The position numbers and the translations under genes were made by a program. This document shows, one piece after another, positions 44,150-52,879 of a stretch of 64,000 bases of DNA. The notes under the pieces are model-generated. The model did no database searches, was not told where the DNA came from, and saw only the letters and a list, made by a program, of their open reading frames with translations. Source of the DNA: UBA5429 sp942493315 (GTDB taxonomy: Bacteria; Bacteroidota; Bacteroidia; Bacteroidales; WCHB1-69); the NCBI GenBank assembly GCA_942493315.1, contig OW818690.1:2790001-2854000 (forward strand). The letters run 5' to 3'. The first letter of the stretch is position 1. Each line of letters starts with the position of its first letter.

Positions 44150-46216
44150 CTATTTTCTTACAACAATCTTCCCCCTGAAAACCATCTTATTTTCTGAAAA
44201 AACAGTATAGAAAATCATACCGGAATGTGGCTTTAAATCAAAAGTTTCAGAACTATTTTGAATCATTTCTTCTTGAATCAATTGCCCCAATGTGTTATAA
44301 AATTCAACTCTTCCTCGAGTAGGAAGTTCTGAAAATAACATTCTGAATTGACCACTGTTAGGATTTGGATACACTTTACAATCTATACTATTTTGATAAT
44401 CATCAACTTGAGTATTGGTAGTATCAACAATATAATTCATACTATTATAAAAATTTTGGATGGAATCTACCATAGCTTGTAGTCCTGTGATATTATAATA
44501 CTCATTATTAGTCGTCCTGATCACTGGAAATGCTAAATCATAGTACATATTTTGACCAGCATTTAAAGTAAAAGGACCGCTTGACATAATACCTCTTCTA
44601 TCTTGAGGTGCATTTCCTACACTTCCTTCTGTCCAATTATATGGATCGGAACTATTAATTGAAGGATTTCCTGAAAACATATAAGCACAATTTAATCCTC
44701 CGGTTTGGTATCCATCATATCCAAATTGAACATAAGTCCCATCTTTAAATCTTCCCGTTAAATAATAATAATATTCAGCAGCAGTTATAGGATATCCATT
44801 AGGACTATTATTAGAGGAAAAATAGGTAAAACCTGACATTGTATTATTTAATGAAACCAAACCTTGAATGGGAGGATTTGCTCCATAATGACTATCTTGT
44901 CCGGTACCGTCAATTATAATTCCATTATAACCATAACACATATTTCTTAGGGTATCACATCCAACATAGTCATCATCCGCATATCCAATTTCGAAATCAG
45001 CAAAAGTTCCAATAAAAAGATTATGATAATTGTATGTGGAGCGATTATAGATATCAAAATGCATGAAAACTGTATTGTTAAGAAAAGTATCAATAGGAGC
45101 ATTATAAGAATATGCCATTCCATTTACTTGAACACCTAATTTTTGACCTCCACTTCCATGCAATAATCTTTGATCATTCAACATAAAAAACACGGCCTGA
45201 TCACCTCTAATTTTAGGATAGTCCCCATTTTCAGGATTATACATATTGTTATTGTCAACATCTACAAATGGAGCTAAAATCCACATTTCTCCCTGATCCG
45301 TTCTACCGTGTGCCGGCCAATTTAATATGGAAGGCAGAATAGTATAATTTGGATTATTATAATTGGCAATATGATAGTCGATATCCGTTTTGTTTATCTT
45401 CCATACTTTATCGTATAAAATGTTATATTGTATCGTCGTATCAACAGAAACAGGACCATAAGAAAAGTCAACAGTAGGGTTATTTGATTCAAAACCATTA
45501 TTAGGATATCTTTGTGCTGCTAAATGCAATTCTTCGTTTATGTCATAACCTCCAATCCATAAATTTGATGAAAATATAGTTGCTTTAGATGTATTTTTGG
45601 GAAAAAAGAAACCTGATAAACCTCTTTGATTATTAAAAAAATTACCATTTGAATTGATTAAAGCTGCAATATTATTGGCATTTAATGTGTCTTGGGATTT
45701 GGTTTTATAAATAAAAATGTCATCAATTTCCAACCAATAGTTAGGCAGAATTTTAAATCTCAATTCAGCATTTGAACACAAAAATTCCGGTTGATAAGGA
45801 ATAATTTGTTCATACCATATCGTTGAATCGCTTGCCAAAGTGATGGTATAATGGTAAGGTCCTACTTGAGTGGAGGTATTGAATACATAATCATATCCAA
45901 CCGTTGCGTTTGTACAGTTTGTTCTGAATTTATAATATATATAATAGTAATACCTATTATCAACAGATAATGGAGGAGAGGTAACATAGGTTGTATCTGT
46001 GGAATTCCCGAAAAACTTACCTGAAGTGTTTGTCGGATTTGTAGCATATTGATTAGCTAAAATATTTGCACCATCAATAGTAGTACCGGGGCCACCCCAA
46101 TTGGTTGGAACGCCATTTGACCAGTTTTCAAAATTTTGATAATAAACAACTTCGGTTTGTGAATATCCCAAAATAGGAATAGAAAGAAATGCTAAAATTG
46201 TAATTAGATTTTTCAT
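44150..46216 (-). CDS. Large secreted protein with T9SS sorting domain
   Basis: 688 aa. Signal peptide (to about residue 19, ending ILGYSQ). The N-terminal about 150 residues look like a choice-of-anchor beta-sandwich (YYQNFENWSNGVPTNWGGPG). The middle is a long beta-rich region with many Asp/Asn calcium-like clusters (VDVDNNNMYNPENGDYP). The last about 75 residues, from VYPNPNSGQFRMLF to VFRGKIVVRK, form a T9SS type A sorting domain. This domain resembles that of the neighbouring 46374 gene (both have EFYN-LGQLI). Function unknown, probably surface-exposed. Confidence 0.85.
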   Translation of the reverse strand: MKNLITILAFLSIPILGYSQTEVVYYQNFENWSNGVPTNWGGPGTTIDGANILANQYATNPTNTSGKFFGNSTDTTYVTSPPLSVDNRYYYYIYYKFRTNCTNATVGYDYVFNTSTQVGPYHYTITLASDSTIWYEQIIPYQPEFLCSNAELRFKILPNYWLEIDDIFIYKTKSQDTLNANNIAALINSNGNFFNNQRGLSGFFFPKNTSKATIFSSNLWIGGYDINEELHLAAQRYPNNGFESNNPTVDFSYGPVSVDTTIQYNILYDKVWKINKTDIDYHIANYNNPNYTILPSILNWPAHGRTDQGEMWILAPFVDVDNNNMYNPENGDYPKIRGDQAVFFMLNDQRLLHGSGGQKLGVQVNGMAYSYNAPIDTFLNNTVFMHFDIYNRSTYNYHNLFIGTFADFEIGYADDDYVGCDTLRNMCYGYNGIIIDGTGQDSHYGANPPIQGLVSLNNTMSGFTYFSSNNSPNGYPITAAEYYYYLTGRFKDGTYVQFGYDGYQTGGLNCAYMFSGNPSINSSDPYNWTEGSVGNAPQDRRGIMSSGPFTLNAGQNMYYDLAFPVIRTTNNEYYNITGLQAMVDSIQNFYNSMNYIVDTTNTQVDDYQNSIDCKVYPNPNSGQFRMLFSELPTRGRVEFYNTLGQLIQEEMIQNSSETFDLKPHSGMIFYTVFSENKMVFRGKIVVRK

Positions 46217-46304
46217 CTGTATTTATTTTATAACATGGCAAATATAATTAAAAATCAATTCAAAAATTAATTTATGAAAATATTTTTTAAAAAAGGAAAA
46301 TAAA

Positions 46305-46342
46305 AAATAAAAAAAGGGCGTCTTTGATCAAGACAGCCCTAG
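46305..46342 (-). terminator. Rho-independent terminator after the DUF2271/T9SS gene
   Basis: Reverse strand reads AGGGCTGTCTTGATCAAAGA then CGCCCTTTTTTTATTTT: an imperfect hairpin followed by T residues, about 30 nt after the stop at 46374. Confidence 0.85.
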
Positions 46343-46373
46343 AAAATAAAGTAATTGTGCTTTATATGTGTCT

Positions 46374-47186
46374 TTACTTAATGATAAATTTACCTTGTGA
46401 AATTGTTTTTCGGGTAGAAGTGATTGTATAAAAAACCAACCCTTTATATCCTGAAATTTCAAATGATTCATGGTTTTCTGCAATAGACTGTGTCATAATC
46501 AACTGTCCTAAATTGTTATAAAACTCAATTTGGGCATTATCAGGAACCTGATTTAATTCTACTTGAAATTGTCCATTATTGGGATTAGGATACAACTTTG
46601 ATGCGAAAGTTTTTCCTGTTTCTTCAATACTATTTGGAGAATTATCGGGAGTCCAGGTGATAGAAATATTACTGAAACTGGATACATTTGTGGGAGTTAA
46701 TGAATGGGTTTGGTCATCTTTAATAATTTCAAAGTAAGAGTAATTTCCGGTAGCATTTTTATCGGTTAACTCAAAACAAATTCTATATTTACCATCAGGA
46801 ACCACAACTCCTGATGTATTTTTTCCATTCCAATTGCAGGTTCTCGTTGCATGACTATTAACAGTTGCACCACTTATTGCATCTGTAGTATTGTAATTTG
46901 ATTTACCTTTCCAATGTGTTAAGTATCTTTTATAGGTATTTGCATAAGCTAAGAGTGTTTTTACGTATACACCATTACTATCTTCAACCCATATCGCAAC
47001 TATATTTCTGGGTGCATAATTTCCACCTGCACCAGATGTTAATGTTGAAACTTGCAAAGTTCCAGGTGTACTGGTTAAGGTAGTCTCATTGCTGTTGTTA
47101 TTAAAATTGACATGATTAACAGTAGTAAATGCATACACTAAAATGGCTAATAAAGCTAGCAAAATGATGGTTTTGAATAATCTCAT
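46374..47186 (-). CDS. DUF2271 protein with T9SS sorting domain
   Basis: 270 aa. N-terminal hydrophobic signal (FKTIILLALLAILVYAF). Residues about 55-180 match the DUF2271 pattern: APRNIVAIWVEDSNGVYVKT, HATRTCNWNGKNTSGVVVPDG and YRICFELTDK. DUF2271 domains are often linked to flavin or thiamine-dependent periplasmic systems, which is not shown here. The C-terminus from LYPNPNNGQFQVEL to SQGKFIIK is a T9SS sorting domain. It is followed by a terminator, so it is a single-gene unit. Confidence 0.83.
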   Translation of the reverse strand: MRLFKTIILLALLAILVYAFTTVNHVNFNNNSNETTLTSTPGTLQVSTLTSGAGGNYAPRNIVAIWVEDSNGVYVKTLLAYANTYKRYLTHWKGKSNYNTTDAISGATVNSHATRTCNWNGKNTSGVVVPDGKYRICFELTDKNATGNYSYFEIIKDDQTHSLTPTNVSSFSNISITWTPDNSPNSIEETGKTFASKLYPNPNNGQFQVELNQVPDNAQIEFYNNLGQLIMTQSIAENHESFEISGYKGLVFYTITSTRKTISQGKFIIK

Positions 47187-47271
47187 AAAAAATAATTTAA
47201 GGGCGCAAAAATAATAAAATTTTGCTCATAAAAAAATTTTTTTTATATTTGCATTTCAAAAAAATTTAACC

Positions 47272-48006
47272 ATGAAACTAAAATTTATAATTTGTATTGT
47301 AGTTTTATTTTTGAGCTCATTAACATTAAAGTTGGAGGCTCAGTTTAAACTCCAAAACCACTTTGATGTTGGTTCAAACAGTATATCAAATGGACTATTT
47401 ATCTCCAATAGCACCTTTTTTGATTATACTAAAAACAAAACCAACTTTAAGATTGGTACAAGATTTGATTTAGAAAGCCAATACGTATTCAATACTTTTA
47501 TTTCAGGATTGGATCTGGAAATTATGCAAAAGTTCCCATTAAAAAAAATTGAATTATCCGCAACCTTACAATATTTTGCCAATTTTTTCACTTTAAATAT
47601 TACAGAACACAATCTGGCATTGCTTGGTGGATTAAAAAGTAAACATTTTGAGTTTTTAACCGGTATCCATTTTAGATCAATTATTTTACCCAAAGATTTT
47701 ATTAGTCTTGATCCAAGTATTAACAATCGTTACATTTTTGAATTATGGAATTTAGTTTATCATTTGAAATATTCTGTGAAACCGATTGACCATAAATGGA
47801 ATGTTGGATTAGGTTTAACCAATATGGATTACTTTGTGATCAATCAGGCAAGTAATCCGATGTTTTATATTTTTGGAGGTTATAAAATTATTCCAAATCT
47901 CTCCATTTTTGCAGAATATTGGCTCCAAAATGCTGGAATCATGAATATCAGTGCTAATTATTACGGATCATTTTTTAGAACAGGAATAGTATGGAAAATA
48001 AACTAA
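47272..48006 (+). CDS. Predicted outer-membrane beta-barrel protein
   Basis: 244 aa. Signal peptide (to about residue 24, ending KLEAQF). The rest has alternating polar and hydrophobic strands rich in Tyr, Phe and Asn, ending with an aromatic-rich strand (YYGSFFRTGIVWKIN), a typical barrel end. Its 3' end overlaps the phosphoesterase gene by 16 nt, so the two are coupled. Confidence 0.68.
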   Translation: MKLKFIICIVVLFLSSLTLKLEAQFKLQNHFDVGSNSISNGLFISNSTFFDYTKNKTNFKIGTRFDLESQYVFNTFISGLDLEIMQKFPLKKIELSATLQYFANFFTLNITEHNLALLGGLKSKHFEFLTGIHFRSIILPKDFISLDPSINNRYIFELWNLVYHLKYSVKPIDHKWNVGLGLTNMDYFVINQASNPMFYIFGGYKIIPNLSIFAEYWLQNAGIMNISANYYGSFFRTGIVWKIN

Positions 48007-48839
48007 AATTATTACTTTTTATAACACTAATAACGATCATACAAGGTTGTGATTATATGGAATTTAGAGGTTTTATCACCTCTTATGAAACTGTAGATGA
48101 ACGGTATGATCAATCGATGACATGGAATGAAACTCACCCTTTCAAAACCATTATGGTCAATCAAAATGACTATAATATATATGTAATGGGTGATTCACAT
48201 CTTGGGACTGTGGATAATTTTAATCGGTTTTTATATGCAGCAAAGCAAGACCAAAGTGTTGCTACTGTAATGGTCGGTGATCTTTCAACCGGTAATATTA
48301 ATGATTATGAAACTCTGGAAAATAATATTCCTCATCCTGACTCACTGCTTACTTTTCAAATTGTTGGCAATCACGATCTCTATTTTGATGGATGGAAACA
48401 ATTCTATTCCAGATTTGGTTCCTCAATCTACTATTTTGTGGTACAAACACCCGGTGCTAAAGATTTGTACATCTGTTTAGATTCAGGTGGAGGCACTTTA
48501 GGCGCAAAACAACTCTCCTGGTTTCAGAATCTATTAAAAGATCATAGAAATGAATACCGCCATTGTGTGGTTTTTAGTCATGTTAATATCTTTAGAATTA
48601 GAAATACTTTAAGCACCAACCCCTACCCTGACGAAGTATTAACTTTATCACAGCTTTGTTTGGAACATAATGTCAGTATGGTTTTAAATGGTCATGATCA
48701 TATCAAAAATGTTGTTCATTTTGGTCCAACAACTTTCATAACAATGGATGCCCTTCAGGATGGCCTTGATTATGCAGGATACACGATTCTAAAAAATAAT
48801 GGGGATAGTTTAAGCTATCAGAACATCAATTTCTTCTAA
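47991..48839 (+). CDS. Metallophosphoesterase lipoprotein
   Basis: 282 aa calcineurin-like phosphoesterase. Lipobox TIIQGC at the N-terminus. All metal-binding motifs are present: MGDSHLG, MVGDLS, IVGNHDLYF, VFSHVNIF and LNGHDHIK. Probably anchored in the periplasm or on the surface. Overlap with the barrel gene suggests the two work together, perhaps in phosphate ester use; this is inference. Confidence 0.88.
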   Translation: MENKLKLLLFITLITIIQGCDYMEFRGFITSYETVDERYDQSMTWNETHPFKTIMVNQNDYNIYVMGDSHLGTVDNFNRFLYAAKQDQSVATVMVGDLSTGNINDYETLENNIPHPDSLLTFQIVGNHDLYFDGWKQFYSRFGSSIYYFVVQTPGAKDLYICLDSGGGTLGAKQLSWFQNLLKDHRNEYRHCVVFSHVNIFRIRNTLSTNPYPDEVLTLSQLCLEHNVSMVLNGHDHIKNVVHFGPTTFITMDALQDGLDYAGYTILKNNGDSLSYQNINFF

Positions 48840-48857
48840 AATTGTTATTTAAATTAT

Positions 48858-48980
48858 AATTCGTGAATTCGTGGCAATATTTAATTCGTAAATTCGTGGC
48901 ATTTCTTAATTCGTGAATTCGTGGCATTTCTTAATTCGTGAATTCGTGGCATTATTTTATTCATGAATTCGTGGCATTTT
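48858..48980 (+). repeat. Five 25-bp AATTCGTG repeats, left of GxxExxY gene
   Basis: Unit AATTCGTGAATTCGTGGCAT plus TTCTT. Starts at 48858, 48883, 48908, 48933 and 48958 (last one altered). Each unit contains a doubled AATTCGTG octamer. Confidence 0.92.
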
Positions 48981-48983
48981 AAT

Positions 48984-49358
48984 TCAAAGTACAATTCTTT
49001 TATAAGACAAAGATAATTCTCCGAAATTAACTAGCAATGCTAATTTATTTCCGGAAACTTTCAAATAATTTATGGATTGAGCAATATGTTCATCAGTTAA
49101 TTTTGAAACACTTTTTATTTCTAAAATAATTTTATCCTCGACAACAAAATCAGCACAAAATTTATGTGATAATATGATACTTTTATAATTAACTTCATAC
49201 ATTTTTTCGCGTGAATAGTGAATGTTATGATTTCTAAATTCATACTCCAAAGCATCTTTATACACTATTTCTAAAAAGCCAGCACCAAGATGTTGATGTA
49301 CTTCAAAACACTTTCCAATTATTTTATAACATTCCTCTTTATAAATGATCTTTTCCAT
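48984..49358 (-). CDS. GxxExxY protein (PD-(D/E)XK nuclease-like)
   Basis: 124 aa. The family signature GxxExxY is GFLEIVY in GAGFLEIVYKDAL. The PD-(D/E)XK-like core follows: HKFCADFVVEDKIILEIKSV, with Asp and the E-x-K pair. Family function is unknown; members are numerous and scattered in Bacteroidota genomes. Its stop lies a few bases from five AATTCGTG repeats, and more copies in both orientations lie upstream. The reading frame is intact. Confidence 0.92.
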   Translation of the reverse strand: MEKIIYKEECYKIIGKCFEVHQHLGAGFLEIVYKDALEYEFRNHNIHYSREKMYEVNYKSIILSHKFCADFVVEDKIILEIKSVSKLTDEHIAQSINYLKVSGNKLALLVNFGELSLSYKRIVL

Positions 49359-49409
49359 GATGTAGTTAATTTAGTTCTTATTAGTACATGCAAAATTATT
49401 AAAAAAAAT

Positions 49410-49456
49410 GCCACGAATTCACGAATTATTATTATTAGCCACGAATTCACGAATTA
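49410..49456 (-). repeat. Two inverted AATTCGTG-type repeats
   Basis: GCCACGAATTCACGAATTA at about 49410 and again at about 49438, spacing 28 bp, reverse complement of the units at 48858. Confidence 0.9.
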
Positions 49457-49538
49457 TTTTTTTTGTAAAATTAATAAGTTTAAAAAAATATTTTTTAAAA
49501 AACCATAACATATTAATATTCAAACATTTAAATATTTT

Positions 49539-49612
49539 AATTTGTGAATTCGTGGCATTTCTTAATTCGTGAATTCGTGGCAATATTTAATTCGTAAATT
49601 CGTGGCATTATA
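49539..49612 (+). repeat. Three 25-bp AATTCGTG repeats, right of GxxExxY gene
   Basis: Starts at 49539, 49564 and 49589, same orientation and period as the left block. Confidence 0.92.
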
Positions 49613-49763
49613 ATTTTTTCTATCTGAATATCAATAACTTAAATTTATTTTCATAAAAAAGTGATATTTTTTTCTTAAAAATGTTGCTATTTAAAAAAAT
49701 TGTATTATTTTTGCGGTGTCTTAGTACAGTAATACACTAATACATTAATAAACCAAATTTGAT

Positions 49764-50606
49764 ATGAATAGAACATTTAATTTATCGTTATTAATCATCC
49801 TTTTCTTGCTTTTAGCATCATTATCAACCCTATTTGCCCAAACTATTTCCGGAAAAGTATTGGTTGAAGGAATAAAATCGCCCGCTGAATATGTTAACAT
49901 TGGTATTATAGGCAAACAAATCGGTACAGTTAGTGATGGATCCGGAAAGTTTTCAATTGAGATTCCTATTTCGAATCAGGAAGACACCCTCTATTTCTCC
50001 AGAATTGGATTAGAACGTAAAGGATTTAAAATTGCTGATCTTTTGAAAATGAAAGAAGTGAAAATTTATCTTTCTGAAAATAAAATTGCTTTAAATGAAT
50101 TTAAAGTGATTCCAAAAACTTTCAAAAAGAAAATTGTGGGAGTAACCACCAAATCTAAAAATGTAAGTGCCGGATTTGATAATTATCACTTGGGTTATGA
50201 ATTGGGTTTAAGAATGAATGTCAGAAAACCAACATATATTCAAAAAGTGAATATTAATATTGCATCTTGCTCTTATGATTCCATATTTTTAAGATTAAAC
50301 ATTTATAAAGTGGGTAAAGAGGATGCTTATGAAAATATATTATTAGAACCTATCTATATCAGGTTACCTAAAGAAGCATTAACAAATACAATCACCATTG
50401 ATCTTTCCTCAAAATACTTATATGTAGAAGACGATTTTATGGTAACATTAGAATATATCCGAGATTTGGGTGAAGGGAAATTGATGTTTTGCGCCTCCAT
50501 GATTTCTCAGGCAACCTATTTTAGAGAAACCAGTCAGGGAAAATGGACTAAAATTCCTGCACCTATCGGAATCAGTATAAATGCAGAGGTAGAAACAGAA
50601 AACTAG
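49764..50606 (+). CDS. Exported carboxypeptidase-regulatory-like domain protein
   Basis: 280 aa. Signal peptide (to about residue 25, ending TLFAQ). Residues about 27-105 form a carboxypeptidase D regulatory-like beta-sandwich (ISGKVLVEGIKSPAEYVNIG, GTVSDGSGKFSIEI), as found at the N-terminus of TonB receptors. The rest is a beta-rich region without known motifs. No barrel follows, so it is not a receptor. Located 37 nt before the ABC transporter genes, perhaps expressed separately. Confidence 0.77.
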   Translation: MNRTFNLSLLIILFLLLASLSTLFAQTISGKVLVEGIKSPAEYVNIGIIGKQIGTVSDGSGKFSIEIPISNQEDTLYFSRIGLERKGFKIADLLKMKEVKIYLSENKIALNEFKVIPKTFKKKIVGVTTKSKNVSAGFDNYHLGYELGLRMNVRKPTYIQKVNINIASCSYDSIFLRLNIYKVGKEDAYENILLEPIYIRLPKEALTNTITIDLSSKYLYVEDDFMVTLEYIRDLGEGKLMFCASMISQATYFRETSQGKWTKIPAPIGISINAEVETEN

Positions 50607-50643
50607 AACAAAAAAAATAATAACATTTTAAAATTATTACAAA

Positions 50644-51477
50644 ATGGTAAAAATTGAAGCATTACAATTTGGGTACAGTAAAGGGAGACCTTTATTTGAT
50701 AACCTTAACCTAACCCTTGATCGAGGGTCAATTTATGGCTTGTTTGGTGTTAATGGTGCCGGAAAAACCACCTTAATCAGGCATATTGCCGGTCTTCTTT
50801 ATCCACAAAGTGGAACAGTGTCAGTAAACGACAGAATCAGCAGTAAAAGAGATGTTGAAATGTATCAGGATCTATTCGTAATTCCTGAAGAGTTTTGGTT
50901 ACCATCCATTAAAATGGACAAATATGTGTCTTTACACAGTGGATTGTATCCAAAATTCAATCATTCCGTATTTGAATCGATTATCAGCGAGTTTGATTTG
51001 AAAGGAAATCCAAAATTGGATGCTATCTCACACGGTCAAAAGAAAAAATTTATTATTGCATTCGGTATTGCAACTCAATGTTCCCTTTTGATTATGGATG
51101 AGCCAACCAATGGATTAGATATCCCTTCTAAAAGTCAATTCAGAAAAGTGATGGCATCCTTTATCAATGACGAACATTGTGTTTTGATTTCAACTCATCA
51201 GGTGAGAGATTTATCCAGTATCATTGATCAAGTTATTGTCCTAGATCAAGGAAAAATCAGATTCAAAGAAACCATTCAAACCATTACAGAAAATTTCAAT
51301 TTTGGAATGATCAATGATGAAATAGCTGAAAATATTCTTTACAGTCAGGAAGTATTTGGTGGAAAAGCTGGAATTGTAAAAAATCATGGTCGTGATTCAG
51401 AAATTGACTTTGAACTTTTGTTCAATGGTGTGATCAGTGAAAGTGAAAAAATTAACAATGCAATTATTAGGAGGTAA
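50644..51477 (+). CDS. ABC transporter ATP-binding protein
   Basis: 277 aa. Walker A is GVNGAGKTTL, the signature motif appears as ISHGQKKKF (degenerate for LSGGQ), Walker B is SLLIMDEPTNGLD, and the switch His is in STHQ. A C-terminal extension of about 60 residues follows the ATPase. Similar to the YtrB/EcsA type that pairs with a single permease. Three nt before the permease gene. Confidence 0.92.
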   Translation: MVKIEALQFGYSKGRPLFDNLNLTLDRGSIYGLFGVNGAGKTTLIRHIAGLLYPQSGTVSVNDRISSKRDVEMYQDLFVIPEEFWLPSIKMDKYVSLHSGLYPKFNHSVFESIISEFDLKGNPKLDAISHGQKKKFIIAFGIATQCSLLIMDEPTNGLDIPSKSQFRKVMASFINDEHCVLISTHQVRDLSSIIDQVIVLDQGKIRFKETIQTITENFNFGMINDEIAENILYSQEVFGGKAGIVKNHGRDSEIDFELLFNGVISESEKINNAIIRR

Positions 51478-51479
51478 TT

Positions 51480-52244
51480 ATGAAAACAGAAATTTTTAAT
51501 TTTGATAGATTTAAAATTCTATTAAACAGACAATTAACTTTAAGCTTGAAATCCTGGCTTATTAGTATTGGATCACTTGGCGGTATCCTTATATTTATTT
51601 CATGGTTGGTTATGATTTCAGGAAACTTACATTCTGTTTTGACTGTTTATCAAACAACCGGAATCATTGCATTTTTTATAACAGGGTTGGTATTTACATC
51701 CATGTCATTTAAAGAGATGGGAAATTATACAAAAAGTTTGCAATTTGTCATTTTACCGGCCTCAAGATTTGAAAAATTCTTTGCAGCCTGGTTGTTTTCA
51801 TCCGTTATATATGTACTTTTAAGTATTATCAGTTTGGTATTTTTCTCCGTGATCATTTCATTGATTCAAGTTGCATTTTTCCATGGAACCTTTGAAATAT
51901 TTAATCCGTTTATACATGGATTTGGTGAACTTTTATTAGGATATTTTGTAGCACATTCAGTCATATTCACTGGTAGTGTTTGGTTTAGAAAAGGTGCTTT
52001 TTTCAAAACACTATTAACCGGATTTGTATTGCAAATGATCAGCAATATTTGGATTTTTTCATGGGTTAAAGCAGTATTAAATAGAAATTCAGTTGTAAAA
52101 ATTGAAAATTCTAGATTGGAACTATTTTTTGGGCAACACGTTAATGAAATTGTTCTTAAAAATTATGTGATTGGTTTCTTCTGTCTCATCTCCTGTATAT
52201 TGCTATATGCTGCATGGGAAAGATTTAAAGAAAGGGAGGTATAA
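51480..52244 (+). CDS. ABC transporter permease
   Basis: 254 aa with six predicted membrane helices (about residues 22-45, 58-76, 100-128, 143-165, 180-196, 225-245). Starts 3 nt after the ATPase gene with a strong Shine-Dalgarno AGGAGGT overlapping its stop, which is unusual for Bacteroidota. Partner of the preceding ATPase. Substrate unknown; the linked GntR gene suggests response to envelope stress or antibiotics. Confidence 0.88.
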   Translation: MKTEIFNFDRFKILLNRQLTLSLKSWLISIGSLGGILIFISWLVMISGNLHSVLTVYQTTGIIAFFITGLVFTSMSFKEMGNYTKSLQFVILPASRFEKFFAAWLFSSVIYVLLSIISLVFFSVIISLIQVAFFHGTFEIFNPFIHGFGELLLGYFVAHSVIFTGSVWFRKGAFFKTLLTGFVLQMISNIWIFSWVKAVLNRNSVVKIENSRLELFFGQHVNEIVLKNYVIGFFCLISCILLYAAWERFKEREV

Positions 52245-52245
52245 T

Positions 52246-52605
52246 ATGGAATTTTTCGATAAACAAGCTATCTATCTCCAAATTGCCAATAAAGTGTGTG
52301 AAAACATATTAACTCAGAAGTGGGTCAATGGAGAACGGATTCCATCAGTAAGAGAGATTGCCGTTCAAATGGAAGTGAATCCAAACACCGCAAATAGAGC
52401 GTATGATTTTTTACAAAGTTATGAAATCATATACAACAAAAGGGGAATTGGGTATTACATCACGGAAGATGGTTATGAAAAAACGGTCTCTTTCAAAAGA
52501 AAACAATTTTTCGAAGAGGAAGCTCCCCAATTTTTCAGAAGCATGAAATTAGCCGGAGTTACTATTGCAGAATTAGAAACTTATTACAATCAGCATAAAA
52601 ATTAG
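52246..52605 (+). CDS. GntR-family transcriptional regulator (YtrA-like)
   Basis: 119 aa. N-terminal winged helix: IYLQIANKVCENILTQKW, RIPSVREIAVQMEVNPNTAN and a wing RGIGYYI. A short C-terminal helix domain replaces the effector domain, as in YtrA types. ATG 52246 is chosen (preceded by AAAGGGAGGT) over an in-frame start 75 nt upstream that would overlap the permease. It follows the permease stop by 1 nt. Probably represses its own operon. Confidence 0.92.
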   Translation: MEFFDKQAIYLQIANKVCENILTQKWVNGERIPSVREIAVQMEVNPNTANRAYDFLQSYEIIYNKRGIGYYITEDGYEKTVSFKRKQFFEEEAPQFFRSMKLAGVTIAELETYYNQHKN

Positions 52606-52610
52606 AGATT

Positions 52611-52718
52611 ATGAAAAAGTTAAAAAGAAGTTCAAAAATATTAATGATCACGTATGGGACATTTTTAATCCTGATGGCGGCATTAATCATATATTTACGG
52701 GTTCGGTTTATGAACTAA
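52611..52718 (+). CDS. Small single-pass membrane protein (35 aa) in ABC/GntR operon
   Basis: ATG at 52611, 5 nt after the GntR stop. 35 aa: a basic start MKKLKRSSK then one hydrophobic helix (about residues 10-29) and a short basic end. It precedes a terminator at 52747. The tight spacing supports translation as the last gene of the ABC operon. Small membrane peptides often sit with such transporters; function unknown. Confidence 0.55.
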   Translation: MKKLKRSSKILMITYGTFLILMAALIIYLRVRFMN

Positions 52719-52746
52719 ACTATTATATTATTAAACATTATTTTGG

Positions 52747-52777
52747 AAAAGCAGCGGGATCTCTCGCTGTTTTTTTC
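52747..52777 (+). terminator. Rho-independent terminator after ABC/GntR operon
   Basis: AGCAGCG and CGCTG around a short loop, followed by TTTTTTT. Confidence 0.8.
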
Positions 52778-52879
52778 ATTCTTCATTTTCATTTCATTTG
52801 CTAATTTGCTAATTCAACAATTGCTTATTTCAAAAATAATTCGTAATATTGCAACTGAATTCTTAACCAATTAAACTAA

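Larger units (their letters stand above)
49359..49763. other. Intergenic region with AATTCGTG repeats
   Basis: Holds two inverted repeats (49410-49456) and three direct repeats (49539-49612), plus AT-rich DNA and a possible promoter TATTTTTG near 49706 for the gene at 49764. Confidence 0.7.
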
